A stretch of 47,782 nucleotides of DNA from Lachnoclostridium sp. UBA7215. GTDB taxonomy: Bacteria; Bacillota; Clostridia; Lachnospirales; Lachnospiraceae. Position 1 is the first letter of the stretch, and the number at the start of each line of letters is the position of its first letter. The position numbers were made by a program, and so were the translations under genes. This document shows, piece by piece, positions 1 to 7,503 of the stretch. The stretch lies in the NCBI GenBank assembly GCA_002490465.1, contig DKUB01000026.1:1-47782 (forward strand), read 5' to 3'. Below the pieces are notes generated by a model, which was not told where the DNA came from, ran no database searches, and saw nothing but the letters and a program-made list of their open reading frames with translations.

Positions 1-148
1 CTATTTTTAGCAACAAAAAAGTGCCGTATTTATGAGGCTTGTGGCGTTTTGCAAACGCCTATAAATAAAGGTAAAGAAAAGGAGAATAGAAATCTTCTAA
101 AGCTGTTACTAGACTTTGTTATAATATATAGATTATATGATTTGTAAG
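1..148. other. AT-rich region upstream of pyrE
   Basis: No gene can be supported here. The plus strand is open in frame 1 from the window edge to a TAA at 145-147 (48 codons), so the tail of an upstream gene is possible, but the translation matches nothing I recognise. A small perfect hairpin lies at 43-59 (7-bp stem, 3-nt loop) and lacks a T-tract, so it is not a convincing terminator. Confidence 0.3.
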
Positions 149-177
149 TTGAAAATGAAAAGATATAGTGGTATACT
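149..177 (+). promoter_or_regulatory. sigma-A-type promoter for pyrE
   Basis: TTGAAA at 149-154, a 17-nt spacer and TATACT at 172-177 form a good vegetative promoter. It would give a leader of about 95 nt before pyrE. I saw no PyrR-type anti-terminator or attenuator in that leader. Confidence 0.6.
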
Positions 178-277
178 AATTGAGTATTTTTTGCTTGTCT
201 TTTGATTTGCTGTACAAATAAGAGAATACATAAGAAATCCATTAAAATTGCCCTAAAAGTAAGGAGGTTTCAGCAAC

Positions 278-955
278 ATGGAACAGTACAAAGAAGAATT
301 TATTGAGTTTATGGTAGAGTCTGATGTGCTCAAATTTGGAGAGTTCACGTTAAAGAGCGGCCGCAAGGCGCCATTTTTTATGAATGCCGGTGTTTTTACG
401 ACGGGATCGCAGTTAAAGCGTCTTGGTGAATTTTATGCCAGAGCGATTCACGATAATTACGGAGAGGACTTTGATGTTTTTTTCGGTCCGGCATATAAGG
501 GGATTCCTCTTACGGTAGCGACGGCTATTGCCTTTTTTGAGTTATATGGAAAGGAAGTACGCTATTGTTCAAACCGCAAGGAAATGAAAGACCACGGGGA
601 CGTGGGCATATTTTTGGGAAGCGGTATAAAAGAGGGGGACCGGGTAGTTATTATTGAGGATGTGACTACATCCGGTAAATCCATTGACGAGACTTATCCG
701 ATTATTCAGAGCCAGGGAAATGTAGAGGTCGCCGGCTTAATGGTATCGTTGAACCGACAGGAAAAGGGTAAGGGGGGAGAGATGTGTGCACTGGATGAAA
801 TTCATCAGAATTATGGTATTCGTACCGCTTCTATCGTGACAATGGATGATGTGGTGGAGAGACTTTATAATAGAGAATGTCAGGGTAAGATTGTGATTGA
901 TGATAAATTAAAAGCATCCATTGATAAATATTATGAAACATATGGTGTAAAATAG
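278..955 (+). CDS. pyrE: orotate phosphoribosyltransferase
   Basis: This enzyme transfers ribose 5-phosphate from PRPP to orotate, giving orotidine 5'-monophosphate in de novo pyrimidine synthesis in the cytoplasm. The product is 225 residues, a normal length. The PRPP-binding signature VVIIEDVTTSGKS lies at about residues 123-135, and the GPAYKGIPL stretch near residue 70 is typical of the family. An AAGGAGG ribosome site 12 nt upstream fixes the ATG. It is the only pyr gene in the window; others could lie to the left, outside view. A stem-loop follows 7 nt after the stop. Confidence 0.95.
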   Translation: MEQYKEEFIEFMVESDVLKFGEFTLKSGRKAPFFMNAGVFTTGSQLKRLGEFYARAIHDNYGEDFDVFFGPAYKGIPLTVATAIAFFELYGKEVRYCSNRKEMKDHGDVGIFLGSGIKEGDRVVIIEDVTTSGKSIDETYPIIQSQGNVEVAGLMVSLNRQEKGKGGEMCALDEIHQNYGIRTASIVTMDDVVERLYNRECQGKIVIDDKLKASIDKYYETYGVK

Positions 956-961
956 TATTGG

Positions 962-1005
962 GGCGTAAAACGGACAAAAGAAGAGTAAATTGGTCGTTTT
1001 ACGCC
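962..1005. terminator. stem-loop after pyrE, possible terminator
   Basis: GGCGTAAAACG at 962-972 and CGTTTTACGCC at 995-1005 form an 11-bp perfect stem with a 22-nt loop. The sequence after it is A-rich rather than T-rich, so termination efficiency is doubtful. It separates pyrE from the Tad-like operon. Confidence 0.5.
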
Positions 1006-1064
1006 GAAAAAACGTTATTATTCACAAATTTAACGTGTGTAGTTTGTTACATTTTCCCAATTTA

Positions 1065-1132
1065 CAAATCCATGTAAAGGTGATAAGCTAATACCATTCC
1101 ACCCGAAAACAGAAAAAGGGGGTATGGATTTG
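1065..1132 (+). promoter_or_regulatory. inverted repeat enclosing the tadZ-like start codon
   Basis: CAAATCCAT at 1065-1073 is the exact reverse complement of ATGGATTTG at 1124-1132, which includes the start codon of the first Tad-like gene. Folding would sequester the start. A competing pairing, ATACC (1091-1095) with GGTAT (1121-1125), also covers it. This could be a translational switch for the operon. I could not match it to a known riboswitch class. Confidence 0.35.
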
Positions 1133-1942
1133 AAAGTTGCTTTTTGGAGCAATGTACGGGGGAAATCATGTGTCACAAGCAATCTGGCTTGTATAAGTGT
1201 TTTATCTGCACTGCGTTGTCCAGGCAGACGGACCATTGTTTTCGAAAATCATCAGAATATTATTAATCTGGGCAATACTTATTTCAGCCCTTATTCCGAT
1301 AACACTGTTAATGAAAGTACAAATTATTCTGTAATTACCGGACTGGAAAAAATATTTCAGTTTGTTGAACAGGGGGAATTGCTGCCGGAAGACAGGTTTT
1401 TCCGCTATACAAAAGATTTTCTTGGAAAGCAATTACTCTATCTTTCTTCTGAGAGTATTCATAATGCAGATATACTGGAATATCGAATGTCAAAAGAATG
1501 CTGTCGTACGTTGGACTATCTGGAAAAATACAGCGATATGATTTTTATTGATACATCAGCAGCGCCTCTGGCAAGTTCACGCAAAATTTTGCAGGAGGCA
1601 GATATTGTTGTGGTAAATCTCGTACAAAATCCGTCGATGCTCTCACACTTTTTCAGAAATTACTCAGACATTCGAAAAAAAGCTTTTTATATCATTGGCA
1701 ATTATGAAGAGGAACGGACGCTTAATAAACATGCAATTATGCAGGAATATGGTATTATGGAAAACCGGATTGGGACAGTTTTGCATAACAGTGGTTTTGC
1801 GGACGCACTCTCGAATGGACAATTGATTCCCTTTTTATCAAAAAATTATTGTTGTAACCCGGACGACGAACATTACCCTTTTATTGCCACAGCAAAAGAA
1901 ACGGAGCAGCTTTTTTATGATCATATATGGAAAAAGGGGTGA
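1124..1942 (+). CDS. TadZ/CpaE-like P-loop protein
   Basis: This is a 272-residue protein of the ParA/MinD superfamily. Its position ahead of a CpaF ATPase and a TadB/C-like protein points to TadZ/CpaE, the protein that places the pilus machine at the cell envelope. The N-terminal loop reads SNVRGKSC (from about residue 9): the P-loop Lys is present, but the deviant signature Lys of MinD/ParA is replaced by Ser. A later MIFIDTSAA stretch (about residue 140) matches the Walker B/switch II region. The usual N-terminal receiver domain of CpaE is absent. The ATG has a purine-rich AAAAAGGGGG site and opens an operon that continues to 7436. Placement within the superfamily is firm; the TadZ role is inferred from neighbours. 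Confidence 0.7.
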   Translation: MDLKVAFWSNVRGKSCVTSNLACISVLSALRCPGRRTIVFENHQNIINLGNTYFSPYSDNTVNESTNYSVITGLEKIFQFVEQGELLPEDRFFRYTKDFLGKQLLYLSSESIHNADILEYRMSKECCRTLDYLEKYSDMIFIDTSAAPLASSRKILQEADIVVVNLVQNPSMLSHFFRNYSDIRKKAFYIIGNYEEERTLNKHAIMQEYGIMENRIGTVLHNSGFADALSNGQLIPFLSKNYCCNPDDEHYPFIATAKETEQLFYDHIWKKG

Positions 1943-1948
1943 TGTCAT

Positions 1949-3787
1949 GTGAAAAAAAGATGGGGTTATATATTGCGGATATTGGTTTTAGCCGGGATTA
2001 TATTTGGGGTAGAAGGTATTCAAAATAAATTGGATTGTCCAGTATTGGCTAAAACAGATGGATATGAGGTGTTGAAAAAGGTGCTGGAAGAACCGGGAGA
2101 GGCACAGGTTACTCTGAATGGGAATGTTTTCATGCGGGGAACGATTCATGTGCGTGGCAGGAAATGGCTAAGGGGAAACGGCCACCGTATTCAGAGAGGG
2201 TCTGCATCGGGAAAAACTTTTGGAGGGGCGCTGTTTTCTGTGGAGGGTGGAAAATTTGAGATGCAGGAAACGGTAGTCTCCGGCGGTGGAAAGGGAATAA
2301 AGGTTTATGGCCGGCTTGTGGAAGTGAAAAAAGGAACATTCATTCTGAATAAAAAGAGTGTATTAAGGGATAACTGCAATAGCGGGCGGGGGGAAGAGGG
2401 CGGCGGAGCCGTTATTGTCCGCAGGCAGGGAAAGTTTATTATGAATGGCGGTGAAATTTGTGGCAATGAAACAGTGACAGAGGGAGCGGCAGTCTGTATA
2501 GAGGGAGGCAGTTTCCGAATGAGAGGAGGAGTAATACAGAGAAATAAATCAAGGGGCATTGGGGCGATAGAAGGTTTTGACGGAAGAGGCGGAGCCATAT
2601 CCAATGGCGGAACCATGATGATTTCTGGTGGTATGCTGAAAAACAATGGTGCAAGTGGCTTTCTTAACGGACATTCTCAATATGGCGGTGTGGGAGGAGT
2701 GTTATATAATCGGGGAAGCTGTGTTATAACGGGTGGAACCATAATAAATAATATAGCTTCTTATGGCGGAGGTGCCATTTACAGTGACAGAAATTCCATA
2801 TTACGTATTGTGGACGGAAATTTTAAAAACAATCAAGCAGATAGGGGAAGAACTATTTTCTTTTGTGGTAAGAGCTGTTATTTGAATGTGTTTTTGAAGA
2901 GCAGGGAGCTGTACACAGCAGCCAAATCAGAGTTGAAATGGGGAAATAGCGTCAAAGTAACAAAAAAGATATCAAAACCGGAGGGAAAACAAAAGAAGAA
3001 AATAATATGGAAGGGCAGGAGAGAAAAACGGGTTTATTACACAGGAGAAAAATTAGGGGGAAAAGAAATATTATTTGGACTGCAGGCAGCTGTCGATGGG
3101 TGCGACATTACAAAGAACATTCGCATTAAGCGGGTCAGTGGCGTGATGGGACAGAGATATAAGAAAGATGGAATATTTAACACAGACCGTCCCTGTCAGG
3201 GAACTATTGTTTTTTCCTGTAAAAGTGAGGGGACGGAAAACGGGGAAATTACCGTTCCTTATGTTATCCGGAAAAACCGTGCTCCACGTATTCGTACAGC
3301 AGAGCGTTTTCTTTTTACATGGGAAGTAAACGGGCAGTCAGAAGAGCATCTGAAAAAGATGCTGTGGGAGGGAATTTCTCTTTCAGATGCGGAGGATGAG
3401 AGTCTGCTGTTATGGAAGCAGGCAGATATTGATTGGGGTAAATTAAGAGAGGGAAAAGCCGGGACTTATAAAGCAAAAGTGCGTATCAGGGATCAATGGG
3501 GACATCGATTTTATATGGCAGAAAAGCAGCACAGGCAGTATGGAAGGGGGAGGGCCATTACGGTAGAGATACCGATAACCCTGGTAGCAGAGCAGAATGT
3601 GCAGTCAGTTGAGGTTGGGGCTGTTCAATTTCTGCCTCATGGCAGGGAAGAGACCGTCAGGGAGGAGTGGTATTTTCCAAGAGAGCTTATTGTACAGATA
3701 CGTGCGCACATGAGGACATATAAGAACCCTTTTTCAGAGGCAGCAAATAATGATTTTATAAAGCGGTTTGGCTATGCAAAACAGTAA
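1949..3787 (+). CDS. secreted beta-helix-repeat protein of the Tad-like operon
   Basis: This 612-residue protein starts with GTG, 6 nt after the previous stop, behind AAAAGGGGTG. Residues 1-34 form a signal peptide. From about residue 90 to 310 it carries degenerate repeats of roughly 20-30 residues of the type GGA(V/I)xxxGxFxMxGGxIxxN, the pattern of right-handed parallel beta-helices and Pmp-like surface proteins. The C-terminal third looks like one or two beta-sandwich domains (for example AGTYKAKVRIRDQWG near residue 510). No sortase motif or C-terminal membrane segment is seen. Lying between tadZ- and cpaF-like genes, it is a plausible exported or surface component of the machine rather than a stray gene. 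No enzymatic function can be assigned. Confidence 0.65.
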   Translation: MKKRWGYILRILVLAGIIFGVEGIQNKLDCPVLAKTDGYEVLKKVLEEPGEAQVTLNGNVFMRGTIHVRGRKWLRGNGHRIQRGSASGKTFGGALFSVEGGKFEMQETVVSGGGKGIKVYGRLVEVKKGTFILNKKSVLRDNCNSGRGEEGGGAVIVRRQGKFIMNGGEICGNETVTEGAAVCIEGGSFRMRGGVIQRNKSRGIGAIEGFDGRGGAISNGGTMMISGGMLKNNGASGFLNGHSQYGGVGGVLYNRGSCVITGGTIINNIASYGGGAIYSDRNSILRIVDGNFKNNQADRGRTIFFCGKSCYLNVFLKSRELYTAAKSELKWGNSVKVTKKISKPEGKQKKKIIWKGRREKRVYYTGEKLGGKEILFGLQAAVDGCDITKNIRIKRVSGVMGQRYKKDGIFNTDRPCQGTIVFSCKSEGTENGEITVPYVIRKNRAPRIRTAERFLFTWEVNGQSEEHLKKMLWEGISLSDAEDESLLLWKQADIDWGKLREGKAGTYKAKVRIRDQWGHRFYMAEKQHRQYGRGRAITVEIPITLVAEQNVQSVEVGAVQFLPHGREETVREEWYFPRELIVQIRAHMRTYKNPFSEAANNDFIKRFGYAKQ

Positions 3788-3806
3788 TCCGTCAATGGAG
3801 GGAGTT

Positions 3807-4862
3807 ATGGAAGCAAATGATTTTCAGAAAAGGTATTTATTAAAACGGCAGGATTTTGGAATTTTATATCCGTATATCGTTTCAGGGGATGTGACCGATA
3901 TTAATTGGAATGGACGTCAGCTTTGGATTGATGATTTGAAGAGGGGACGTTATCTGGCCAGTGAGGTGCTTACAGATGCCTTTGTTGAGCGGTTAACTAT
4001 GTTAATAGCCAATGTGGCAGGCCGTGCTTTTAACCGCGCGAATCCGGTGTTAGAAGCGGAGACAGAAGAGCTGCGGGTGAGTATCGTGCATGGATGTGTT
4101 GCACATTCGGGTATCAGTATTTCTTTTCGGAAAATTCCGGCTGTGCAGAGGCTGGAAAAAGAGGATATGTTGAAGAGTGGATATTGTAGTCAGGAAGTGT
4201 GTGATTTTTTGTTTCATTGTATAAAAGCGCATTGTAGTGTGGCTGTATGTGGGCTTCCCGGGGCGGGAAAGACAGAACTTTTAAAATATATGACGCGATT
4301 CATTCCGCCGACAGAGCGGGTTATAACGATAGAGGATGTTTTGGAAATTCATTTTCCAAAAATCAATCCGGGAAATGACTGTGTTGAGATGAAAGTGGCG
4401 GAAAATTTTTCTTATACGGAGGCGATAAAAGCCAGTTTGAGACAGCTGCCCAAATGGATTATCTTATCAGAAACCAGGTCAACAGAGGTCCGGTATCTTC
4501 TTGAATCGCTCAGCACAGGAACGTGCGGGCTCACAACAATTCACACAGATGACGTCAGGAATATTCCGGATCGTGTGAAAAATATGGCTGGGGGGACAGA
4601 GGATCTGGACAGGATTGTAAATGATGCATTTCGGTTTATTGATGTAGGAGTATTGGTGAAGAGCCGGACCGATGAAGATGGCCGGACGAAAAGAAGGGTG
4701 GAGCAGATTGCCGTGTTTGACCGTTATGGAATAGAGTGGAAAGAAACAGTAAATCGAATTGTCATGTTGGTCGAAGATGGAAAAGTAATAAACCGGAAGC
4801 TGCCGGTCAATGTACGAAGAAAATTTCAGGAGGCGGATATACAATTTCCGTTTGGAGGATAG
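3807..4862 (+). CDS. CpaF/TadA-family secretion ATPase
   Basis: A hexameric cytoplasmic ATPase of the VirB11/GspE superfamily powers pilus assembly or secretion in Tad systems. The 351-residue product has Walker A GLPGAGKTE with Lys155, and a Walker B region IILSETRSTE retaining the catalytic Glu. A His-box TIHTDD follows. The N-terminal domain is shorter than in classical CpaF (about 450 residues). I chose the ATG at 3807 because GGAGG lies 5 nt upstream; an in-frame ATG at 3768 would overlap the beta-helix gene and has no ribosome site. It sits 4 nt before the next gene, so both are probably translated together. Confidence 0.85.
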   Translation: MEANDFQKRYLLKRQDFGILYPYIVSGDVTDINWNGRQLWIDDLKRGRYLASEVLTDAFVERLTMLIANVAGRAFNRANPVLEAETEELRVSIVHGCVAHSGISISFRKIPAVQRLEKEDMLKSGYCSQEVCDFLFHCIKAHCSVAVCGLPGAGKTELLKYMTRFIPPTERVITIEDVLEIHFPKINPGNDCVEMKVAENFSYTEAIKASLRQLPKWIILSETRSTEVRYLLESLSTGTCGLTTIHTDDVRNIPDRVKNMAGGTEDLDRIVNDAFRFIDVGVLVKSRTDEDGRTKRRVEQIAVFDRYGIEWKETVNRIVMLVEDGKVINRKLPVNVRRKFQEADIQFPFGG

Positions 4863-4866
4863 GGGA

Positions 4867-6153
4867 ATGAGGAAAAAAATAGCTGCATTTGTGTTGATTT
4901 TGGCAGCAAATATGGGAATAGCTGTATTGTTCCGGCTTTCGTGGCAGGGGTGGATCGTGCTGTGTCTTGTGGGAGGCAGTTTAATTCCCGTTTTAGAGCG
5001 CACTCAAAAAAAGGTGAGGGCAGATGAAAAAGAATATGAAGAGGTTACTCTTTATATGGAGCAGGTGCTTTGTTCTTACAGACGTCTGCACCATCTTCGG
5101 AGTGCGTGGGAAGACTGCCTGCTTTTATATGAGGATGGCAGTCCGATGGGAAAGGCGATTGCTGTTGCACTTAATTGTCTGAAATCAGGTGAGAGTACTG
5201 CAGATAATAAAATTGTTTGGAATGCCTGCTGCAAAATTCACAATAATTATAACTGTGAAAGGTTGGTATTGCTGCATGATTTTTTATGCCGGACGGATAA
5301 AACCGGCGGAGATGCCGAGGTGGCGATTGATATACTGTTAGGGGATTTACAGCTATGGAAAAGGAGAAAATCTCTGTTTCATACAAGGGAAAAAATAATA
5401 AAAAAAGAAAGTACAATAGCTGTTTTTTTGTCGCTTGCCATGTGCTGTTTTTCTTGCTTTATGATGCCGTCTGATTTGGCGGGGCAGTTAATAAACTCTG
5501 TATGGTATCAGGTATCTACCGTTATTGTCATCTGTCTGCTGATGATAGTATGGATGTGGATTATGCATAAATTGAGCAGAGGGTGGCTGGATGACGTGAA
5601 GTGCTATTCGGAGAATGAGCAGAAAAAACAATATGCCATATTGAAATCCTGTTCCCGTGGGCTGAAATGGTATATGGCAAAAAAATATTGTATCCGGGAG
5701 GCAGAGGGGGAGTTTTCTTACTGGCTTTTATCGGTAACGCTGTATTTACAGCAGGGAAGTGTGTACCAGGCTCTCGTAGAGTCCCTTGGACAGATTAAGG
5801 GGATGTTTCGGGAGGAGGTAGCTTTATTAATTCAAAGGGTATATGACGATCCGGTATCATTGGTTCCGTACATAGATTTTTTTAAAGAATTAGAGATGGA
5901 GGAGATTCAGAGCGGCATGAAACTTTTGTATGCGGCGGGAAATAACGAGTATCGGGATGTAAGCCGCCAAATCCATATCCTGGTAGAACAAAATAATCTG
6001 ATTATGGATAAATTTGAGCAAAACCGCCAGGATGTGAAAACCGCCGGGATGGGAGTGTGGAAACAGCTTCCTCTGTTGCTGGCAGCCGTTAAAGTTATTA
6101 TTGATATGGCAATTTTACTTGTTTTTACGATGGAACGTTATTCTTTTTGGTAG
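4867..6153 (+). CDS. TadB/TadC-like inner-membrane platform protein
   Basis: This 428-residue protein most likely forms the membrane platform that couples the CpaF ATPase to the pilus. It has two membrane segments near the N-terminus (residues about 5-45), a cytoplasmic helical region, and paired segments at about 178-245. A second helical region follows, with a last segment close to the C-terminus (about 395-420). This pattern resembles GspF/TadB-TadC proteins, with both halves apparently in one chain. The sequence is divergent, with no strong GspF motif. The ATG at 4867 is preceded by GGAGGATAGGGGA; an in-frame ATG at 4810 lies inside cpaF. Assignment rests on topology and position. Confidence 0.65.
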   Translation: MRKKIAAFVLILAANMGIAVLFRLSWQGWIVLCLVGGSLIPVLERTQKKVRADEKEYEEVTLYMEQVLCSYRRLHHLRSAWEDCLLLYEDGSPMGKAIAVALNCLKSGESTADNKIVWNACCKIHNNYNCERLVLLHDFLCRTDKTGGDAEVAIDILLGDLQLWKRRKSLFHTREKIIKKESTIAVFLSLAMCCFSCFMMPSDLAGQLINSVWYQVSTVIVICLLMIVWMWIMHKLSRGWLDDVKCYSENEQKKQYAILKSCSRGLKWYMAKKYCIREAEGEFSYWLLSVTLYLQQGSVYQALVESLGQIKGMFREEVALLIQRVYDDPVSLVPYIDFFKELEMEEIQSGMKLLYAAGNNEYRDVSRQIHILVEQNNLIMDKFEQNRQDVKTAGMGVWKQLPLLLAAVKVIIDMAILLVFTMERYSFW

Positions 6154-6169
6154 ACAGTAAGGAGGACGC

Positions 6170-6277
6170 ATGAGAAAAATATTGGAGCAATATATAGATA
6201 TTCTCGCATATGGAACATGGGGAGTATTGTCTTTGCTGCTTCTGCAGTTTGTATTGGCATGGGCAGAGGGGGTGTAA
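6170..6277 (+). CDS. 35-residue membrane peptide of the Tad-like operon
   Basis: This short gene has an excellent AAGGAGG ribosome site and sits between the platform gene and the Ig-like gene, with 16-nt and 3-nt gaps. The product begins MRKILEQYIDILAYG, continues into one hydrophobic helix of about 17 residues and ends WAEGV. It could be a small structural subunit or an assembly helper; it lacks the Gly-X4-Glu prepilin cleavage signature of Flp pilins. No family is recognised. The ribosome site and tight packing are the main evidence that it is translated. Confidence 0.6.
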   Translation: MRKILEQYIDILAYGTWGVLSLLLLQFVLAWAEGV

Positions 6278-6280
6278 GTA

Positions 6281-6733
6281 ATGCGCATATTTGGGATTAT
6301 TTATGGAAGGACAGCTGTAAGTCTGGCTGTAATGGCATTATTGTCTGTGGGGTTGATGTTATTTCTCGGAAAAGGGTTTGGGCAGTATGGGACAGCGCCT
6401 GACAAGAGTGCAGCTGTCCAGGAGCGAACCGTGCGAAACATATCCAATATAAATTATAAACCTGTATTGGATGTAAAAAGTATACGGCTTATTCAGGGAG
6501 AGAGGAGGACAGTAGAATCAATGGCAGACGCACATGATATTGATGGAATGGAGTTAGATGAAAGTGTTCGTTTTACCGATAAAAATGGACATGTGATACA
6601 TGGCTATTTTGACACTTCAACACCGGGATGCTTTCCTGTGACAGTTTCGGTATGCAGCAAAATTACAGGAGAAAGGGTTCAGAAAAATATTTATATTTTA
6701 GTAGATGGGAGAGTGAAGGCATGGAAGGAGTGA
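6281..6733 (+). CDS. membrane-anchored Ig-like protein
   Basis: This 150-residue protein has an N-terminal membrane anchor or signal (residues about 10-32) followed by one beta-sandwich domain. The pattern of a D-x-D-G element, an FTDKNGHVIHGYFDTSTPG stretch and a closing IYILVDGR strand resembles bacterial Ig-like domains of the DUF5011 type. It would sit outside the membrane. Its start is 3 nt after the 35-residue gene's stop, and its end overlaps the next gene by 13 nt, so it belongs to the same operon. Its partner may be the beta-helix protein, whose C-terminus also looks Ig-like. The specific role is unknown. Confidence 0.6.
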   Translation: MRIFGIIYGRTAVSLAVMALLSVGLMLFLGKGFGQYGTAPDKSAAVQERTVRNISNINYKPVLDVKSIRLIQGERRTVESMADAHDIDGMELDESVRFTDKNGHVIHGYFDTSTPGCFPVTVSVCSKITGERVQKNIYILVDGRVKAWKE

Positions 6734-7062
6734 GAATACAAGGGGTATTTCATCTGTTTTTAATATTTATATTCAGTATAGTTTTTATGTGGATTGGAAT
6801 TACATATGTTTCCCAAAATATACAGTACAGCAGTGCACAAAGATTTTTTTGCAGCGTGATAAAGGAACTTGAGAACCAACATTTATCTACAGAAGTAGTA
6901 AAAGAGTGCAGGACGAGAGCACAGAGAAATGGTTATTTTCTTCAAATTGATGAATTTGGTAAAGGGGAGCACCGTGATGCCCGGGTGATTCTCACCTTTT
7001 CTTTTACTTTTCCGATTATTCAAAAAGTGCAGCAGTACAAAGTGGAGGGATATGCAAGATGA
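6721..7062 (+). CDS. pseudopilin-like protein
   Basis: This 113-residue protein has a single hydrophobic N-terminal helix (residues about 9-31) and a small extracellular domain, the architecture of TadE/TadF or pseudopilin proteins. The ATG at 6721 overlaps the end of the Ig-like gene, and a GGGAGAGTGAAGG stretch precedes it. The extension upstream of this ATG in the same frame has no ribosome site. The sequence is too divergent to match a named family, so the pilin-like label rests on size, topology and operon position. Confidence 0.55.
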   Translation: MEGVRIQGVFHLFLIFIFSIVFMWIGITYVSQNIQYSSAQRFFCSVIKELENQHLSTEVVKECRTRAQRNGYFLQIDEFGKGEHRDARVILTFSFTFPIIQKVQQYKVEGYAR

Positions 7063-7436
7063 GAACAATAGTAATATCAGTAATCAGTATCAGTTCCATG
7101 CTGTTTGTGATTATGATTCAGAGTACAGTAAACGGGGAGAGACGACAGGAGGAGTCCATGGAAAATGCGTTGGCTTCTGCCATGTATCAGACAATGTCAG
7201 AGGTTATGGAACAGGACAGTTATGGTATTAGTAATTCTAATCAGATGATGGCAGCATTTTTACAGGCGATGCTTGAGAGGATGGAAGAGGGAATTGATTT
7301 GACAGTGCGTGTTCACCAGTTTGATTATGAGCGCGGGCGAATGGATGTGGAAGCCATTGGCAGTTATGAACTTCCAAGTCATAAAAAGAAAATAATTACT
7401 GTGCGCAGACAGATTGCTTTTGAACGCATATTTTGA
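7059..7436 (+). CDS. pseudopilin-like protein, last gene of the Tad-like operon
   Basis: This is a 125-residue protein with an N-terminal hydrophobic helix (about residues 3-22), a charged amphipathic helix and a short beta-rich tail ending in ITVRRQIAFERIF. The start overlaps the previous stop as ATGA, and a GGAGGG site lies upstream, showing translational coupling. Like its neighbour it has pseudopilin or TadE-like topology without a clear prepilin peptidase motif. No prepilin peptidase gene is present in the window. Function is inferred only from context. Confidence 0.55.
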   Translation: MRTIVISVISISSMLFVIMIQSTVNGERRQEESMENALASAMYQTMSEVMEQDSYGISNSNQMMAAFLQAMLERMEEGIDLTVRVHQFDYERGRMDVEAIGSYELPSHKKKIITVRRQIAFERIF

Positions 7437-7503
7437 TATTATATATAGTAACATGTTTTATAAGTTACAGAATACAAATGCGGATTTTAGAAAGGAGCAG
7501 GAG

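Noticed and set aside
1..147. Open frame from the left edge to TAA at 145-147
   Set aside because: Only 48 codons, AT-rich, no recognisable motif; could be the tail of a gene but nothing supports it.
1021..1123. c-di-GMP riboswitch ahead of the Tad-like operon
   Set aside because: Neither class I nor class II conserved elements could be aligned by eye; only the start-codon inverted repeat is supported.
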